A DNA stretch of 64,000 nucleotides from Cyclobacteriaceae bacterium (GTDB taxonomy: Bacteria; Bacteroidota; Bacteroidia; Cytophagales; Cyclobacteriaceae): positions 1 through 64,000 of the forward strand of contig JAPZUF010000013.1 in assembly GCA_027533395.1 (NCBI GenBank). Direction: 5' to 3'. Position 1 is the stretch's first letter, and each line of letters opens with the position of its first letter. A program made the translations under genes and the position numbers. This document shows positions 1 to 9,566 of the stretch, piece by piece. A model generated the notes under the pieces. It was not told where the DNA came from. It searched no databases and worked only from the letters and a program-made list of their open reading frames with translations.

Positions 1-140
1 ACTTTCAAGCAACCGATCACTATACAATTACAGCATCAAAAGGGTGGTCAATTTGCCGCGAAAAACACTGGTCAGTTTGTCGCGAAAAGAGGTGGTCAGT
101 TTACCACGAAAAAAGGTGGTCACTTTACGCGGAATCTCCA
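1..140. mobile_element. End of an insertion sequence, probably IS21 family (partial)
   Basis: Four direct repeats of the form TGGTCA-n-TTT-n-CG-n-AA begin at 45, 69, 93 and 117, exactly 24 bp apart. The copy nearest the neighbouring gene reads GGAATCTCCA, which resembles the outermost end of such elements. Arrays of GGTGGTCA-type repeats of about 20-24 bp are known at the ends of IS21-family (istA/istB) elements. The body and transposase would lie to the left of the window, so the family is inferred from the end alone. The boundary with the interrupted gene is placed near 137-140, where the GloVer-type reading stops making sense. No target duplication can be checked because the other end is not in the window. 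Confidence 0.55.
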
Positions 141-3120
141 CACCGTAAATAAAACCATTTTCAGAAATAACAGGTTTTGCCCTCTCAACTGGTCTTTCAT
201 CTATAAAAGTATGTAAGTTGGTATAAACACCATTAGCATATTTAAACAAATAATGGTTAGCATTTATACTGTGCTGAACCCGGTAACCAATTATGGAACC
301 ATCTGATAATTCAACAACATTTATAAAGTGGCCAGTTGTATTGGTATTGGTTGAGTTTAATAACTCCTGTGGGGCTGAAGCATTGTTAGATAATTCATAT
401 ACAGAACCGTTAGTTGAGTTTGGTACACCGTTAGGCAATCCAGGAATGGTAAGCAAGAACTTACCGTCTTTCTTTTGTAACAATTCGGGAAAATAGACTT
501 GAGAAGCCGCTTGAGGTAAATCCAAAATCTTCGTAAACTCAGAACCATCATCGTTGATGCTATAAACGAAACCAAAAGGTTCAGGATTTTCTACACCAGC
601 TGTAACAGAAAAAAATTTAAACTTTGGTTGGTAGGCTGTTGCAGTTATGGTTTGTGTTACTTGATAAGAAGGAAGCGTAAAATCATTTCCTTCGGCTTCT
701 GCGTAAATGGTAACATTACCCGCTGCATGTACAGTAGCCGTTGTTCCGTTAATTGAAACTATGTTGGGGTTCGAACTCGTAAACGTTACTGGCAAGCCTG
801 ACGATGAAGTTGCTACTAACTCAAATACATCGCCTACTTGTCTTGGAGTTGGAGCAGGAAAAGTAACTTGTTGTGGTTCACGAATTAATACGTTGGAATA
901 AGGTTGTACAATTCCTGAAGCTGCGTCAAACTGCTTTATATAATAATAATTACTTCCATCGGGGTTCATGGTGAAGATGCCACCATTACCATTGAAAGCA
1001 GTTTGCAATGCACCCGCAATTCTACCAGAAGGAAGCAGTTTTAAACCTCCCCAAAGCACTTGTTCATTGATGCTAAAATGTTTGAGATATTGAAAGTTTG
1101 AGCCATCTGTTTTCACTCTATAAATAAATCCGAATCCATTTTGTCCGCCATTTAATCCGGATGCACTATATATATAACCATCTTCACCCATCATGATTGG
1201 ATTTGCCGGATCTGGGGTTTCATAGTTATAGTTTTCTCCGAATTGATAAACAACAGAATAATCTGTTCCATCTTTTTTAAGCCTGATTATTGTACCAGAA
1301 GAACTAATCGTTGGTTTATAAACCCCTCCTTCTTGTGAAGTTGTATAGAGATAACCATCATTACCTTCCGTAATAACGCCAAATACACGCTCTACATCTA
1401 ATTGATTAGAAGGAGTACGTGGGAATGTTTTTAACACGGTGAAGGCATAATTCGAAGCATCTATTTTAAAAATAGCTGATGAAAAGTTTGGATTAACATT
1501 GTTATCTAACGCCCAAGCCATAGCTCCATAAAAATTCCCATCCGAAGCCTGCATGATAGATTGAATCTCTACTTTACCATTATTATAAGATAAAGGAAAC
1601 TCAAACAAATTAGTGTATTGACCTTGTGGAGTTAATCTAAAAAATTGAGAACGTGTATTGGCTTTCGTGGCTACACCGTACAAGTTTCCATCTGAGCCTT
1701 CAATTACTGCCGTTCCAAAATAAAATGCAGGGTTGATATTTTGTAAGTAACCTGAGTAAATGAGTTGCTTTTGACTTCCATCTGCTGAGATAGTATATAG
1801 TTGATTCTGAAAATTATTGTTATTGCCTGGGTTTGCTATATTATTTATATAAAAAGAACCATCTCGCTTCTGAATTAATACTGGCTGTACATAATCTCCA
1901 AAATCACTTTGTAGTATTTCAAAATTTTCTCCGTATTCATTGATAGAAAATAGTTTGCCGTTTGTTGAGGTTAGCAGCAATTTACTTCCATCGGGCTTAG
2001 CTTCAGGTATATCAAGTGTCAACATGCCGCCTTCTTCATACAAAATAGGGATGTATATATTTTTATCAATCGTTAAAACCAACGTTGCACTATGGGGAAT
2101 ATTTTGCCCTAGTTGTTTTACAGTTTGTGCATAACCCTCCTTAAATGTGTATAAGTTTCCATTAGATTGCAGTAAAGGGATTTCTTCATGAATCGTAAAA
2201 AGGACTTGTGCATTTTCAACTATTAAACCAGTAACATAATTGATATTATTTTTTTGTGGAGTGGGTACACGCTGCCAACTCTGAGCAGCGTCTACACTAT
2301 AATATAAACCACCTTCTGCGCCAGCATATAAAGTACCTGAATCGGCAATCTTTAATGTATAAAAAGATTGGGGCTTATTTAAGTTAGTAGGCCTTATCCA
2401 AGTATTAGTAGCAATATCGTATATAACAACACCCATGCTATCATCAAATGCATATAGCTTGCCGTTATAATACTCAATGCCAAACAACTTCCATGCGTTT
2501 TGCGAAGTTTGAAAGGATTGATAACCTGTAGATTGCCAAGTTTGGCCATTGTTATTTGAGTAGAAAATCTCATCGAGTTCAGTTCCTCCTGACCAAGTTG
2601 CAAGAAATAAAGTATTGCCATTGAATGCCATCACATTGGTAAACCAATTACTTGTAAAAGTAGATGGTGGAAGTTGTGATAAGACATACCAATTTTCTCC
2701 ATCATCATCCGAAGCATATATTTCGTTATCTCCAACTGTAATAAATAATCTGCCATTGTGTTTCTCAATGGTTTGTGCTGAAATGAAAGGAAGACCTTTG
2801 TCTTTCTTTTGCCATGTTACACCACTATCGGTTGATTTAGCAACAAACAATTTGGTGTTGTTTTCTAACTTACCTACAACCCATAAGGCATTATCTACTT
2901 TACATGCAGCTTCAATCGTAACTTCATGTAATCCTTCAATATTTCCCCAAATACTTTCTGGGTCTTCAATAGCTTTAGCTTGAAATTCCAGCTGAATGGA
3001 AGTGCCAGAAAAAGATGATGTTGCTTTTTGCTTGATGCGTTGAAGAAAAGTTTCATGCTTTTGAGATGCAGCAAAGAATGTGACAATCATCATTGCTGCT
3101 AACAGTACAATTTTTCTCAT
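28..3120 (-). pseudogene. Secreted BNR/GloVer-repeat protein, 3' end replaced by an IS end
   Basis: The 1030-residue frame starts with a signal peptide (MRKIVLLAAMMIVTFFAAS). Residues about 80-330 contain Asp-box (BNR) motifs such as STDSGVTW, SDDDGENW and SNNNGQTW, typical of sialidase-like beta-propellers. From about 380 to 740 and again near the end come repeats of the type SDGNLYG and GNDGYLYT, the GloVer (TIGR03803) repeat that also forms propellers. A bacterial Ig-like stretch (about 755-840) lies between them. The natural reading ends after IYGV. The last roughly 30 residues are translated from the IS repeat array, so the original C-terminus, probably including a sorting or anchoring domain, is lost. 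Its function is unknown; a cell-surface or secreted binding role is a guess. The remaining frame is intact, so a truncated product could still be made. Confidence 0.7.
45..136. repeat. 24-bp tandem repeat, four units
   Basis: The unit starts TGGTCA at 45, 69, 93 and 117. The period of 24 is a multiple of three, so on the minus strand the array stays open and encodes an 8-residue repeat (variants of FRGKLTTS) at the tail of the 28-3120 reading frame. This looks like a multiple transposase-binding array at an IS end and not like a protein repeat, because the unit ignores the periodicity of the preceding domains. Confidence 0.8.
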
Positions 3121-3482
3121 GATAGGTTATTTTACATTCGCGCAAACGGTGCGCTAACCGATCATAGAAATTAGAAGGAGTGGCAATTTATGCTTTTTAC
3201 AATACTTAAGTAAGCAGCAGAATTTGCATCAAATTGATTTGAGCTTTATGCAATTTTATATAAACGATTTAAGATATTAAGAATCAGAAATCTGTTAATA
3301 TCGCATCATTCATTACGCGCTGACTTTCCCTACCATTTTCGAAAAAAAAAATTTTCCCCCTTAGAAATAATTGAAATCTAATCAAAGAAAAAAATGAAAC
3401 TGTTTACACCCATTGGGCATTCTATGATTTATAAAAGAAACCATAAAATCTTTACATGTGTCTGACAAAGAAGCAGCAGTTT
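3121..3482. other. Intergenic region, 362 bp
   Basis: It lies upstream of the GloVer gene and downstream of the aminotransferase gene, both on the minus strand. It is AT-rich. No convincing hairpin with a T-run, tRNA or open reading frame was seen, and no clear TAnnTTTG box was found for the GloVer gene. Confidence 0.5.
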
Positions 3483-4628
3483 TTAAACAATAATCCTATC
3501 AAAAGCTCTTACAAAATCTTGCATCTCTGCTTTTGTGCCGATGCTTACTCTGCACCATTCTTTGCCAGCATAATCCCACACACGAATTTGAAATCCTGCT
3601 TCCTCAGTTTTAGTTAGCATTGTTTTACCAGGAAGAGGCGAAGGAAAAAATAAAAGATTGATAACTGATGGTGCGTAATTAATTTTCTTCGATTGTAAAT
3701 AATTTTCTAATACTGCTCTTGCTTCAGTATTCAATCTCTTCGTGCTTTCTACAAATTGAATATCATCTAATGCTGCTTGTACAGCTGCTAACACAGCTTG
3801 ATTGATATTTACATTCGCACCCATTTGGTATTTCGCCATTTCTTTGATGCGATCGGGTTTACCAATTAAATAACCTAAACGCAAACCTGCTAAACCATAC
3901 ACTTTACTAAACGTACGCGAAACTAAAACATCACAATCTTTCTTTACCAACTCTACCATGCTGCGCTGTTGCTCGCGTGGTAAAAATTCTAGATATGCTT
4001 CGTCTGAATAAACTGTGCAAGACTTGGAAGCATTTTCACAAAACTGTGTGTATGCATTCCAATCGGTGAGTGTACCAACAGGATTGTTAGGGTTCACTAC
4101 AAAAATCATTTTTGTATCTGGCTTGATGTTTTTTTCCATAGCCGGAAAATCAATTTGAAAATTTTCTGTGAGTGGAACTTTATCCCACGTTGCTCCCAAC
4201 TTTTCAGCATAATCCATCATCAACCTGAACACAGGAAAAGGAGATAAAACTCTCTTCCGCTCTAACCCTAAACTGATGCCCGCCAAACACAACAACTCAC
4301 TCGAACCATTTCCCAATAAAATATGATCGGGTGTTACACCTTCCTTTTGTGCAATTAACTTTTTAAAATTAGAGGATACCTCAAACGAATAACGATTTGC
4401 TTCCACCATCGAACCCATAATCGCATTGCGCGACATCGGTGAAGGTCCGTAAGGATTTTCATTAGAACCCAAGCGTATTAAACCTCCGGGCGGAATTATA
4501 CTTTTATGATTTCGTTCTGCTTCACTTACCGGTGCTTGCGTCAACTGTTCGGCCAAAGCTGGAACCGTTAATAAACCAGCTGTTGAACCTAAGGCAAACT
4601 TTAACCAATCGCGTCTGTTCGTTTTCAT
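3483..4628 (-). CDS. HisC-like PLP aminotransferase with a Tat signal
   Basis: This is a fold-type I PLP aminotransferase related to histidinol-phosphate aminotransferase: SNENPYGPSP near residue 55, GNGSSELL near 107, NPNNPVGT near 180, SDEAYLEF near 208 and TFSKVYGLAGLRLGY near 240. Lys242 is the expected Schiff-base lysine and Asp209 the pyridine-N ligand. The N-terminus NRRDWLKFALGSTAG followed by LLTVPALA matches a twin-arginine signal, so the enzyme is predicted to be exported folded with its cofactor. The substrate is unknown; being alone and exported argues against a role in histidine synthesis. It is last in a minus-strand run, 36 bp after the MutS-like gene. Family call is firm; export is inferred from the leader. 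Confidence 0.85.
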   Translation of the reverse strand: MKTNRRDWLKFALGSTAGLLTVPALAEQLTQAPVSEAERNHKSIIPPGGLIRLGSNENPYGPSPMSRNAIMGSMVEANRYSFEVSSNFKKLIAQKEGVTPDHILLGNGSSELLCLAGISLGLERKRVLSPFPVFRLMMDYAEKLGATWDKVPLTENFQIDFPAMEKNIKPDTKMIFVVNPNNPVGTLTDWNAYTQFCENASKSCTVYSDEAYLEFLPREQQRSMVELVKKDCDVLVSRTFSKVYGLAGLRLGYLIGKPDRIKEMAKYQMGANVNINQAVLAAVQAALDDIQFVESTKRLNTEARAVLENYLQSKKINYAPSVINLLFFPSPLPGKTMLTKTEEAGFQIRVWDYAGKEWCRVSIGTKAEMQDFVRAFDRIIV

Positions 4629-4664
4629 AGTGAGTATTTGTACTTTCTAAAATAGAAAATAAAA

Positions 4665-6479
4665 TCAGCCTTCGGAAGGAATAATGCCCATTTTCTTCAT
4701 CAAAAATGTAGCATTCATTTTTTCGGCAATACCAGGCTTCAAACGGTAATCGAAATGCAATTCATCTCCCACAATGCTAGGTTCGAAATGTACATTTTGA
4801 ATTTTATCCAGATAATGATTTTGCATTTCTCCCAAAGCCACATCGTGCGTAGCTATTAAAGACAGAGCTGGTAAATTTATCAATTGTTTAATCAAAGCTT
4901 GTGAACCCAATAATTTATCATTTGAGTTAGTGCCTTTTAATATTTCATCCAACAAAATCAATTGTGGAATGCCTTGCTGTAAAGTTTCGATAATATCTTT
5001 CAACCGATGTAATTCAGCATAAAAATAAGATTGATGATCATGAAGCGAATCATTCGTTCGCATACCTGTTCGTAAACTTATCCACGGAAAATGAAATGCT
5101 TTAGCAAACACATTTGCTCCTGATTTGGCTAAAATAAAATTAACACCGGTGGCTCGTAAAAAAGTACTCTTCCCTGCCATGTTAGCACCTGTTACCAATG
5201 CTAATGCCTGCGTTTGAGTAAAAGACAAACTATTGGCTACAACGTGTTGGTTGGCTAATAATGGATGCGCCACTTCTTGTAGCTGAAACGTTAATTGACT
5301 TGATACAGTTGGTGTAACAAATTGTGGATGATTAAAGGAAAGAGTAGCAAAGGTGATGGCAGCTTCCGTTTCGGTTACAGCAGACAACCAATTGGGTAAA
5401 TTGTGTTTATACTTTTGCTTCCATTTTTCTATGGCATACACCAATTGAATATCATATAAAAACAAAGTATTTAAAAAGAAGGAAGCTGCCATGTTCAGTC
5501 TGGCATCGAACCATTCTAATAAGGTTGATAGTTTTTTAAGTTGGATGTTTGCTGCCATACATTGCTCTTGCAAGGCTTTACCTCTCTTATCTTCAAACTG
5601 CTTTCTTTGGATGATGGATAATAAAGAAGCGTAACGAAACAGTAATTTTCCTTTCTCACTGATTTCCTGATGAAAAAGTGAAACAGATTTGAAATAAAAT
5701 CCGGTGATGCTCCAATTGATTAAAATAAAAAGTAAAACAATACCTAAAGGTAAAATACCCAATATAGTTCCAACGATAGATGCAATCGTTAATAATGGCA
5801 AAACAAAACGAATGAATGATAAAACTGCATGTTGCTTAAAAATCTCTGTTTGGTTTATCCAACGTTCAATCGCTGCTCTGTCTTCTTTTTTTTCACCGCT
5901 TAATAAGGCTTCGGTCTGAAAAGCCTGTCGTGCTTCCACATCACTTTCCCAAGCTTTATAAAATTGTTGCTGTGGAATCAGTTTACTTTCATCTTCCAAA
6001 CCAAACAACAACAACGATGCCACACGGTTAGCTCCCGAAATCGTGCCACTTCTATTGATGTAGTGAAACAAAGAATGTTTTCCGATTATATCTAAATCAT
6101 CGCGGTAAGGATGAGGAAGTAGAGGAATATCGCAGCTTGTAAATACATCACTGAAAACATCTTGTTTATGTTGAACTTCAGCTTCATTTATTTTTATCAA
6201 TATGTTTAATCGTTCCGCTTCTTTTTTCCTTTTCTGATGGAGATAAAGTAAAAACAAAAACCCAATCAACAGCAAAACCAAAATGGCATACAAAAATAAA
6301 ACTTGCTTGATAAAATAAATGGATATAAAAATAAAAGCAACCAGTGCTAACCTAAGTTTGCTAATGGTGCTGATTTGCTTTTGTATGTGTTGAAATTGTT
6401 GTTGAAAACGTTCTACTCTAGTTTGGTAGAATGCCATCAGATTATCTGCTTGCATCATCTTAATGGTAGAACTGCTCAA
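4665..6479 (-). CDS. Membrane-anchored MutS-family ATPase
   Basis: The 604-residue protein has the MutS C-terminal ATPase: Walker A GANMAGKST at 431-439, Walker B LILLDE at 507-512, and the following ILKGTNSNDK and ATHD motifs. The N-terminal mismatch-binding domains of true MutS (over 800 residues) are absent. Instead there are hydrophobic stretches at about 43-80 and 218-260, predicted to form two membrane hairpins, joined to a helical MutS-III-like lever region. Such short MutS-related proteins are known in Bacteroidota, but their role is not established and classical mismatch repair is unlikely. Its start overlaps the end of the upstream GAF gene by 20 bp, which implies cotranslation. Confidence 0.85.
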   Translation of the reverse strand: MSSSTIKMMQADNLMAFYQTRVERFQQQFQHIQKQISTISKLRLALVAFIFISIYFIKQVLFLYAILVLLLIGFLFLLYLHQKRKKEAERLNILIKINEAEVQHKQDVFSDVFTSCDIPLLPHPYRDDLDIIGKHSLFHYINRSGTISGANRVASLLLFGLEDESKLIPQQQFYKAWESDVEARQAFQTEALLSGEKKEDRAAIERWINQTEIFKQHAVLSFIRFVLPLLTIASIVGTILGILPLGIVLLFILINWSITGFYFKSVSLFHQEISEKGKLLFRYASLLSIIQRKQFEDKRGKALQEQCMAANIQLKKLSTLLEWFDARLNMAASFFLNTLFLYDIQLVYAIEKWKQKYKHNLPNWLSAVTETEAAITFATLSFNHPQFVTPTVSSQLTFQLQEVAHPLLANQHVVANSLSFTQTQALALVTGANMAGKSTFLRATGVNFILAKSGANVFAKAFHFPWISLRTGMRTNDSLHDHQSYFYAELHRLKDIIETLQQGIPQLILLDEILKGTNSNDKLLGSQALIKQLINLPALSLIATHDVALGEMQNHYLDKIQNVHFEPSIVGDELHFDYRLKPGIAEKMNATFLMKKMGIIPSEG

Positions 6480-6945
6480 CGATTCTCATCAATTGTTCAA
6501 GAAACACCTGATCGGTTTCATCGAAGTCATTCAATACATCGCTGTCAACATCTAACACCATGCATACTTTGCCATCTTTGAATCCGGGCACCACAATTTC
6601 AGATTTAGAAGCTGATGAACAAGCAATGTGTCCTGGGAAAGCATCGACATCAGGAACTACAATCGTTTTGCCTTCTTTCCAAGAAGTGCCACAAACGCCT
6701 TTACCAAAATTGATTCTCGTACAAGCAATCGGACCTTGAAACGGACCTAACACCAATTGATTTTCTTTTACCAAATAGAAACCTACCCAAAAAAAGTTCA
6801 TCACTTGTTTAAGTGCTGCAGCAACATTAGCGAGGTTGGCGGTAACATCGCTTTCGCCAGAAACCAGTCCTTCAATTTGTGGTAATAAAGATTGATACTT
6901 TTCAGCTTTGCTTGCGCTTGTTACAATATTTAATTCTTCTGCCAT
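6460..6945 (-). CDS. msrC: Free methionine-(R)-sulfoxide reductase (GAF domain)
   Basis: This 161-residue single GAF-domain protein reduces free L-methionine-(R)-S-oxide in the cytosol. The three family cysteines are present as CTRINFGKGVCGTSW (Cys75 and Cys85) and HIACSSASKSEIVVPG (Cys109). The spacing of 10 and 24 residues is the same as in the E. coli enzyme. The length is normal for the family. It overlaps ribD at its start (16 bp) and the MutS-like gene at its end (20 bp), so the three form one translationally coupled unit. Other GAF proteins lack this cysteine set, so the call is specific. Confidence 0.88.
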   Translation of the reverse strand: MAEELNIVTSASKAEKYQSLLPQIEGLVSGESDVTANLANVAAALKQVMNFFWVGFYLVKENQLVLGPFQGPIACTRINFGKGVCGTSWKEGKTIVVPDVDAFPGHIACSSASKSEIVVPGFKDGKVCMVLDVDSDVLNDFDETDQVFLEQLMRIVEQFYH

Positions 6946-7982
6946 GAATATACTTGGTTGGGATTCCGATAAATTTGAATGATATCTGTTTCTAACGTTT
7001 CGCTCGATAATAAGATTCCATGAAAATGTGGAGCACGAATACCTTTTCCAAAAAGGGTAGAAGATGTAAAAATGCGTGCTTCATCCCACAAACCTTGGTC
7101 AATAAAATGTTGCAAGGTTGTGGCTCCTCCTTCTATGATGATCGATTGAATTTTTCTCTTATGTAAATCTTTAATCAAATGCCACAGAAAGCTTTGTTCA
7201 TCAATACGCGATAAAATCAAATTATGATGCTCTTCGTGTTTTATCACATTATAGACCAGCGTTGGTTGCGAGCGATCAAAAAGATGTAAACTTTCCGGCA
7301 ACTTCAAAAACCGGTCGATTACAACTCTTTGCGGTTGCTTGCCGGGCCAATCTCTTGCTGTTAACTGCGGATTATCATGCAAAGCAGTTTGCCGACCAAC
7401 AAAAATGGCATCTTCTTCCGTTCTCCACTTGTGTACCAATTGTCTGGATAACGTTCCACTAATCCATTTCGATTCGTAATTCTCTTGCGCAATAAATGAG
7501 TCGGCCGTTTGTGCCCACTTTAAAATAATATAAGGTCGCTCTTTTTGGTGATGCAGAAAAAAACGTTTGTTCTGCTCGGCACAAGCATCCGATAAAATAT
7601 TTTCAATTACTTCTATCCCGGCTTCTCGTAGTTTCTTTATTCCTCTTCCGTTTACTAGTGGGTTAGGATCTCCGGCACCTACTACCACTCGCTTTACTTT
7701 TTTTTCGATGAGCAAATCAGCACATGGAGGCGTTTTACCAAAATGCGAGCAAGGTTCTAAGCTAACATACACTGTCGCTTCTTGCAGCAAGGTTTGATTC
7801 TCAACTGCTTCGATGGCATTTACCTCTGCGTGTTTACCTCCATGTTTTTTATGCCAACCTTCACCAATGATAGTTTCGTTATGCACAATTACACAACCCA
7901 CCAGCGGATTCGGACTAACCCAACCGCGGCCATTTTCTGCCAATTGCATGGCACGTTGCATAAAAATTTCGTGATTGTGCAC
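6930..7982 (-). CDS. ribD: Bifunctional riboflavin biosynthesis deaminase/reductase RibD
   Basis: RibD carries out the deaminase and reductase steps of riboflavin synthesis from GTP. The N-terminal cytidine-deaminase-like domain has the zinc site HAEVNAI and SLEPCSHFGKTPPC. The C-terminal reductase domain (from about residue 145) has ILKWAQTADSFIA and an IIEGGATT NADPH-site motif. The open frame extends to a TTG at 8012, but that puts it 8 bp from the divergent prmC. The GTG at 7982 gives an N-terminus (HNHEIFMQRAMQLA) matching E. coli RibD, so it is chosen; the ATG at 7961 is a second option. No other rib genes are adjacent. Confidence 0.9.
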   Translation of the reverse strand: MHNHEIFMQRAMQLAENGRGWVSPNPLVGCVIVHNETIIGEGWHKKHGGKHAEVNAIEAVENQTLLQEATVYVSLEPCSHFGKTPPCADLLIEKKVKRVVVGAGDPNPLVNGRGIKKLREAGIEVIENILSDACAEQNKRFFLHHQKERPYIILKWAQTADSFIAQENYESKWISGTLSRQLVHKWRTEEDAIFVGRQTALHDNPQLTARDWPGKQPQRVVIDRFLKLPESLHLFDRSQPTLVYNVIKHEEHHNLILSRIDEQSFLWHLIKDLHKRKIQSIIIEGGATTLQHFIDQGLWDEARIFTSSTLFGKGIRAPHFHGILLSSETLETDIIQIYRNPNQVYSWQKN

Positions 7983-7998
7983 CTGTGTTGTAATATTG
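7967..7998 (+). promoter_or_regulatory. Possible prmC promoter
   Basis: TTTC at 7967-7970 and TAATATTG at 7991-7998 are separated by 20 bp, close to the Bacteroidota -33 TTTG / -7 TAnnTTTG pattern with one mismatch in each box. It would place the transcription start a little upstream of the GTG at 8021. Confidence 0.3.
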
Positions 7999-8020
7999 TT
8001 ACAAAGATGCAAAATCGATT

Positions 8021-8860
8021 GTGATTGCGAAAGAACTTTGGTTAAAGACCGTAGCTGCTATTACGCTACCTAAAGAGGCAGATGAAAAAAATGCTATTGC
8101 TTTTGCTTGGGTAGAATTTTTAACACAACTCAACCGAACAGAAATTGTAACAGATAAAAAAGAAATCCGTTTGGATGAAAATTTTTGGCAACAAGGTATC
8201 GCGCGCATCAACCAACACGAACCCATACAATACATTACAGGCGAAGCTTACTTTTATGGTTTGCGTTTTTTTGTCGATCATCATGTTTTAATACCACGCC
8301 CCGAAACAGAATTATTGGTTGATATTGTTTTATTTTATGCTAAAAATAAAAATGAGATAAACATTGTGGATGCTTGCACAGGCAGTGGCTGTATTGGCAT
8401 CAGCATTCAAAAAAAATCACCTACATCCAACGTATATCTAACTGATGTAAGTGCAGATGCATTAGCCATCGCCCAAAAAAATGCAGATGAATTGAAGGTG
8501 AATCTGACAATCCTTCAATCTGATTTATTAAACGAAAAATTACCTTTCTCCCAGATTGATGTACTGGTTAGTAATCCTCCTTATGTGCGTTTACAAGAAA
8601 AAGCATCGATGTTAGAAAACGTAGTTAAATACGAACCCCATCTTGCCTTATTTGTACCGGACGATGATGCACTTATTTTTTACAAAGCTTTGGCTCAGCA
8701 AGGACAAAATCTTTTAACTAACGGTGGACTATTAGCAGTTGAAATCAATGAAGCTTTGGCCGATGAGATTTGTCAATTATTTGCTTTACATCAATACACA
8801 ACGATTACAATTCACAAGGATTACAGTGGTAAAAACAGAATCGTAACAGCTATTAAATGA
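8021..8860 (+). CDS. prmC: Peptide chain release factor N5-glutamine methyltransferase PrmC
   Basis: PrmC (HemK) methylates the glutamine of the GGQ loop in release factors RF1 and RF2, using S-adenosylmethionine. The substrate-glutamine motif NPPY is at residues 185-188 in VLVSNPPYVRL, the SAM-binding loop is DACTGSGCIGIS near 117-128, and PRPETELLVD at about 92-101 is the family signature before it. The length of 279 is normal. The start is GTG; an in-frame stop lies just upstream and no better start exists. The alpha/beta hydrolase gene overlaps its stop by 4 bp. Confidence 0.93.
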   Translation: MIAKELWLKTVAAITLPKEADEKNAIAFAWVEFLTQLNRTEIVTDKKEIRLDENFWQQGIARINQHEPIQYITGEAYFYGLRFFVDHHVLIPRPETELLVDIVLFYAKNKNEINIVDACTGSGCIGISIQKKSPTSNVYLTDVSADALAIAQKNADELKVNLTILQSDLLNEKLPFSQIDVLVSNPPYVRLQEKASMLENVVKYEPHLALFVPDDDALIFYKALAQQGQNLLTNGGLLAVEINEALADEICQLFALHQYTTITIHKDYSGKNRIVTAIK

Positions 8861-9552
8861 AAGATATTATTTTAATACATGGTGCTATCGGAGCCGGAGA
8901 ACAGTTGTTACCGATAGAAAAATTTTTGAAAGAAAATGACTTCCGTTGTTTTAATTTTACTTTGCCCGGTCATGGTAAAAAAAGCTTAGATGAATTTTCT
9001 CTTTCGATAGAAGGTTTTGCCCAAGCTTTGATTAGATTCATCGAAGAAAAAAATCTTTCACAAGTTTATGTTTTTGGCTATAGTATGGGCGGTTATGTTG
9101 CCTTAGCTGCAGCTTTGCAACAACCGGAATTGTTTCGTGCAATCGCTACCCTCGGAACTAAATTCGATTGGTCAATCGAAAGTGCTGCAACAGAAATTAA
9201 AAAACTGAATGCTGACAAGATAATTGAAAAAGTACCACACTTTGCAACTATACTGGCAAACAGACATGGTGATGAAAATTGGAGATATGTTTTAAAAAGT
9301 ACAGCAGACTTAATGCTGCAATTGGGTGAAAAACCCATTATCAATCCGGAGATTTGTTCTTCCATTCAATTACCTGTATTAATTATGGTAGCGGAACACG
9401 ATGATATGGTAGATCAACAATTCAGTCAGTTAATTGCAGTTTCTTTACCCAATGGAAGATTTCAGATTTTGCCGAACGCGCATCATCCCATAGAAAAAGT
9501 TTCCTTTACCGATTTAGGTGAACAATTGATGGCATTCTTTACTTACCTTTGA
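8857..9552 (+). CDS. Alpha/beta hydrolase
   Basis: This 231-residue cytosolic alpha/beta hydrolase has an oxyanion HGAIGAG loop near residue 8, LPGHG near 36, the nucleophile elbow GYSMGG with Ser76, an acid candidate in AEHDD, and the catalytic His in NAHHPIEK near 209. The substrate cannot be told from the sequence; MenH-like or esterase roles are possible but no menaquinone genes are nearby. It starts within the prmC stop (ATGA) and is followed almost directly by the DUF4254 gene, so the three are probably cotranscribed. Confidence 0.82.
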   Translation: MKDIILIHGAIGAGEQLLPIEKFLKENDFRCFNFTLPGHGKKSLDEFSLSIEGFAQALIRFIEEKNLSQVYVFGYSMGGYVALAAALQQPELFRAIATLGTKFDWSIESAATEIKKLNADKIIEKVPHFATILANRHGDENWRYVLKSTADLMLQLGEKPIINPEICSSIQLPVLIMVAEHDDMVDQQFSQLIAVSLPNGRFQILPNAHHPIEKVSFTDLGEQLMAFFTYL

Positions 9553-9566
9553 TAAATTTTTTGATT

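Noticed and set aside
45-136. CRISPR-like array or protein-level repeat at the window start
   Set aside because: The 24-bp period has no unique spacers; the sequence matches an IS-end array better.
2615-2983. A 122-codon plus-strand frame opposite the GloVer gene
   Set aside because: Shadow of the BNR repeats; no start signal or family likeness.
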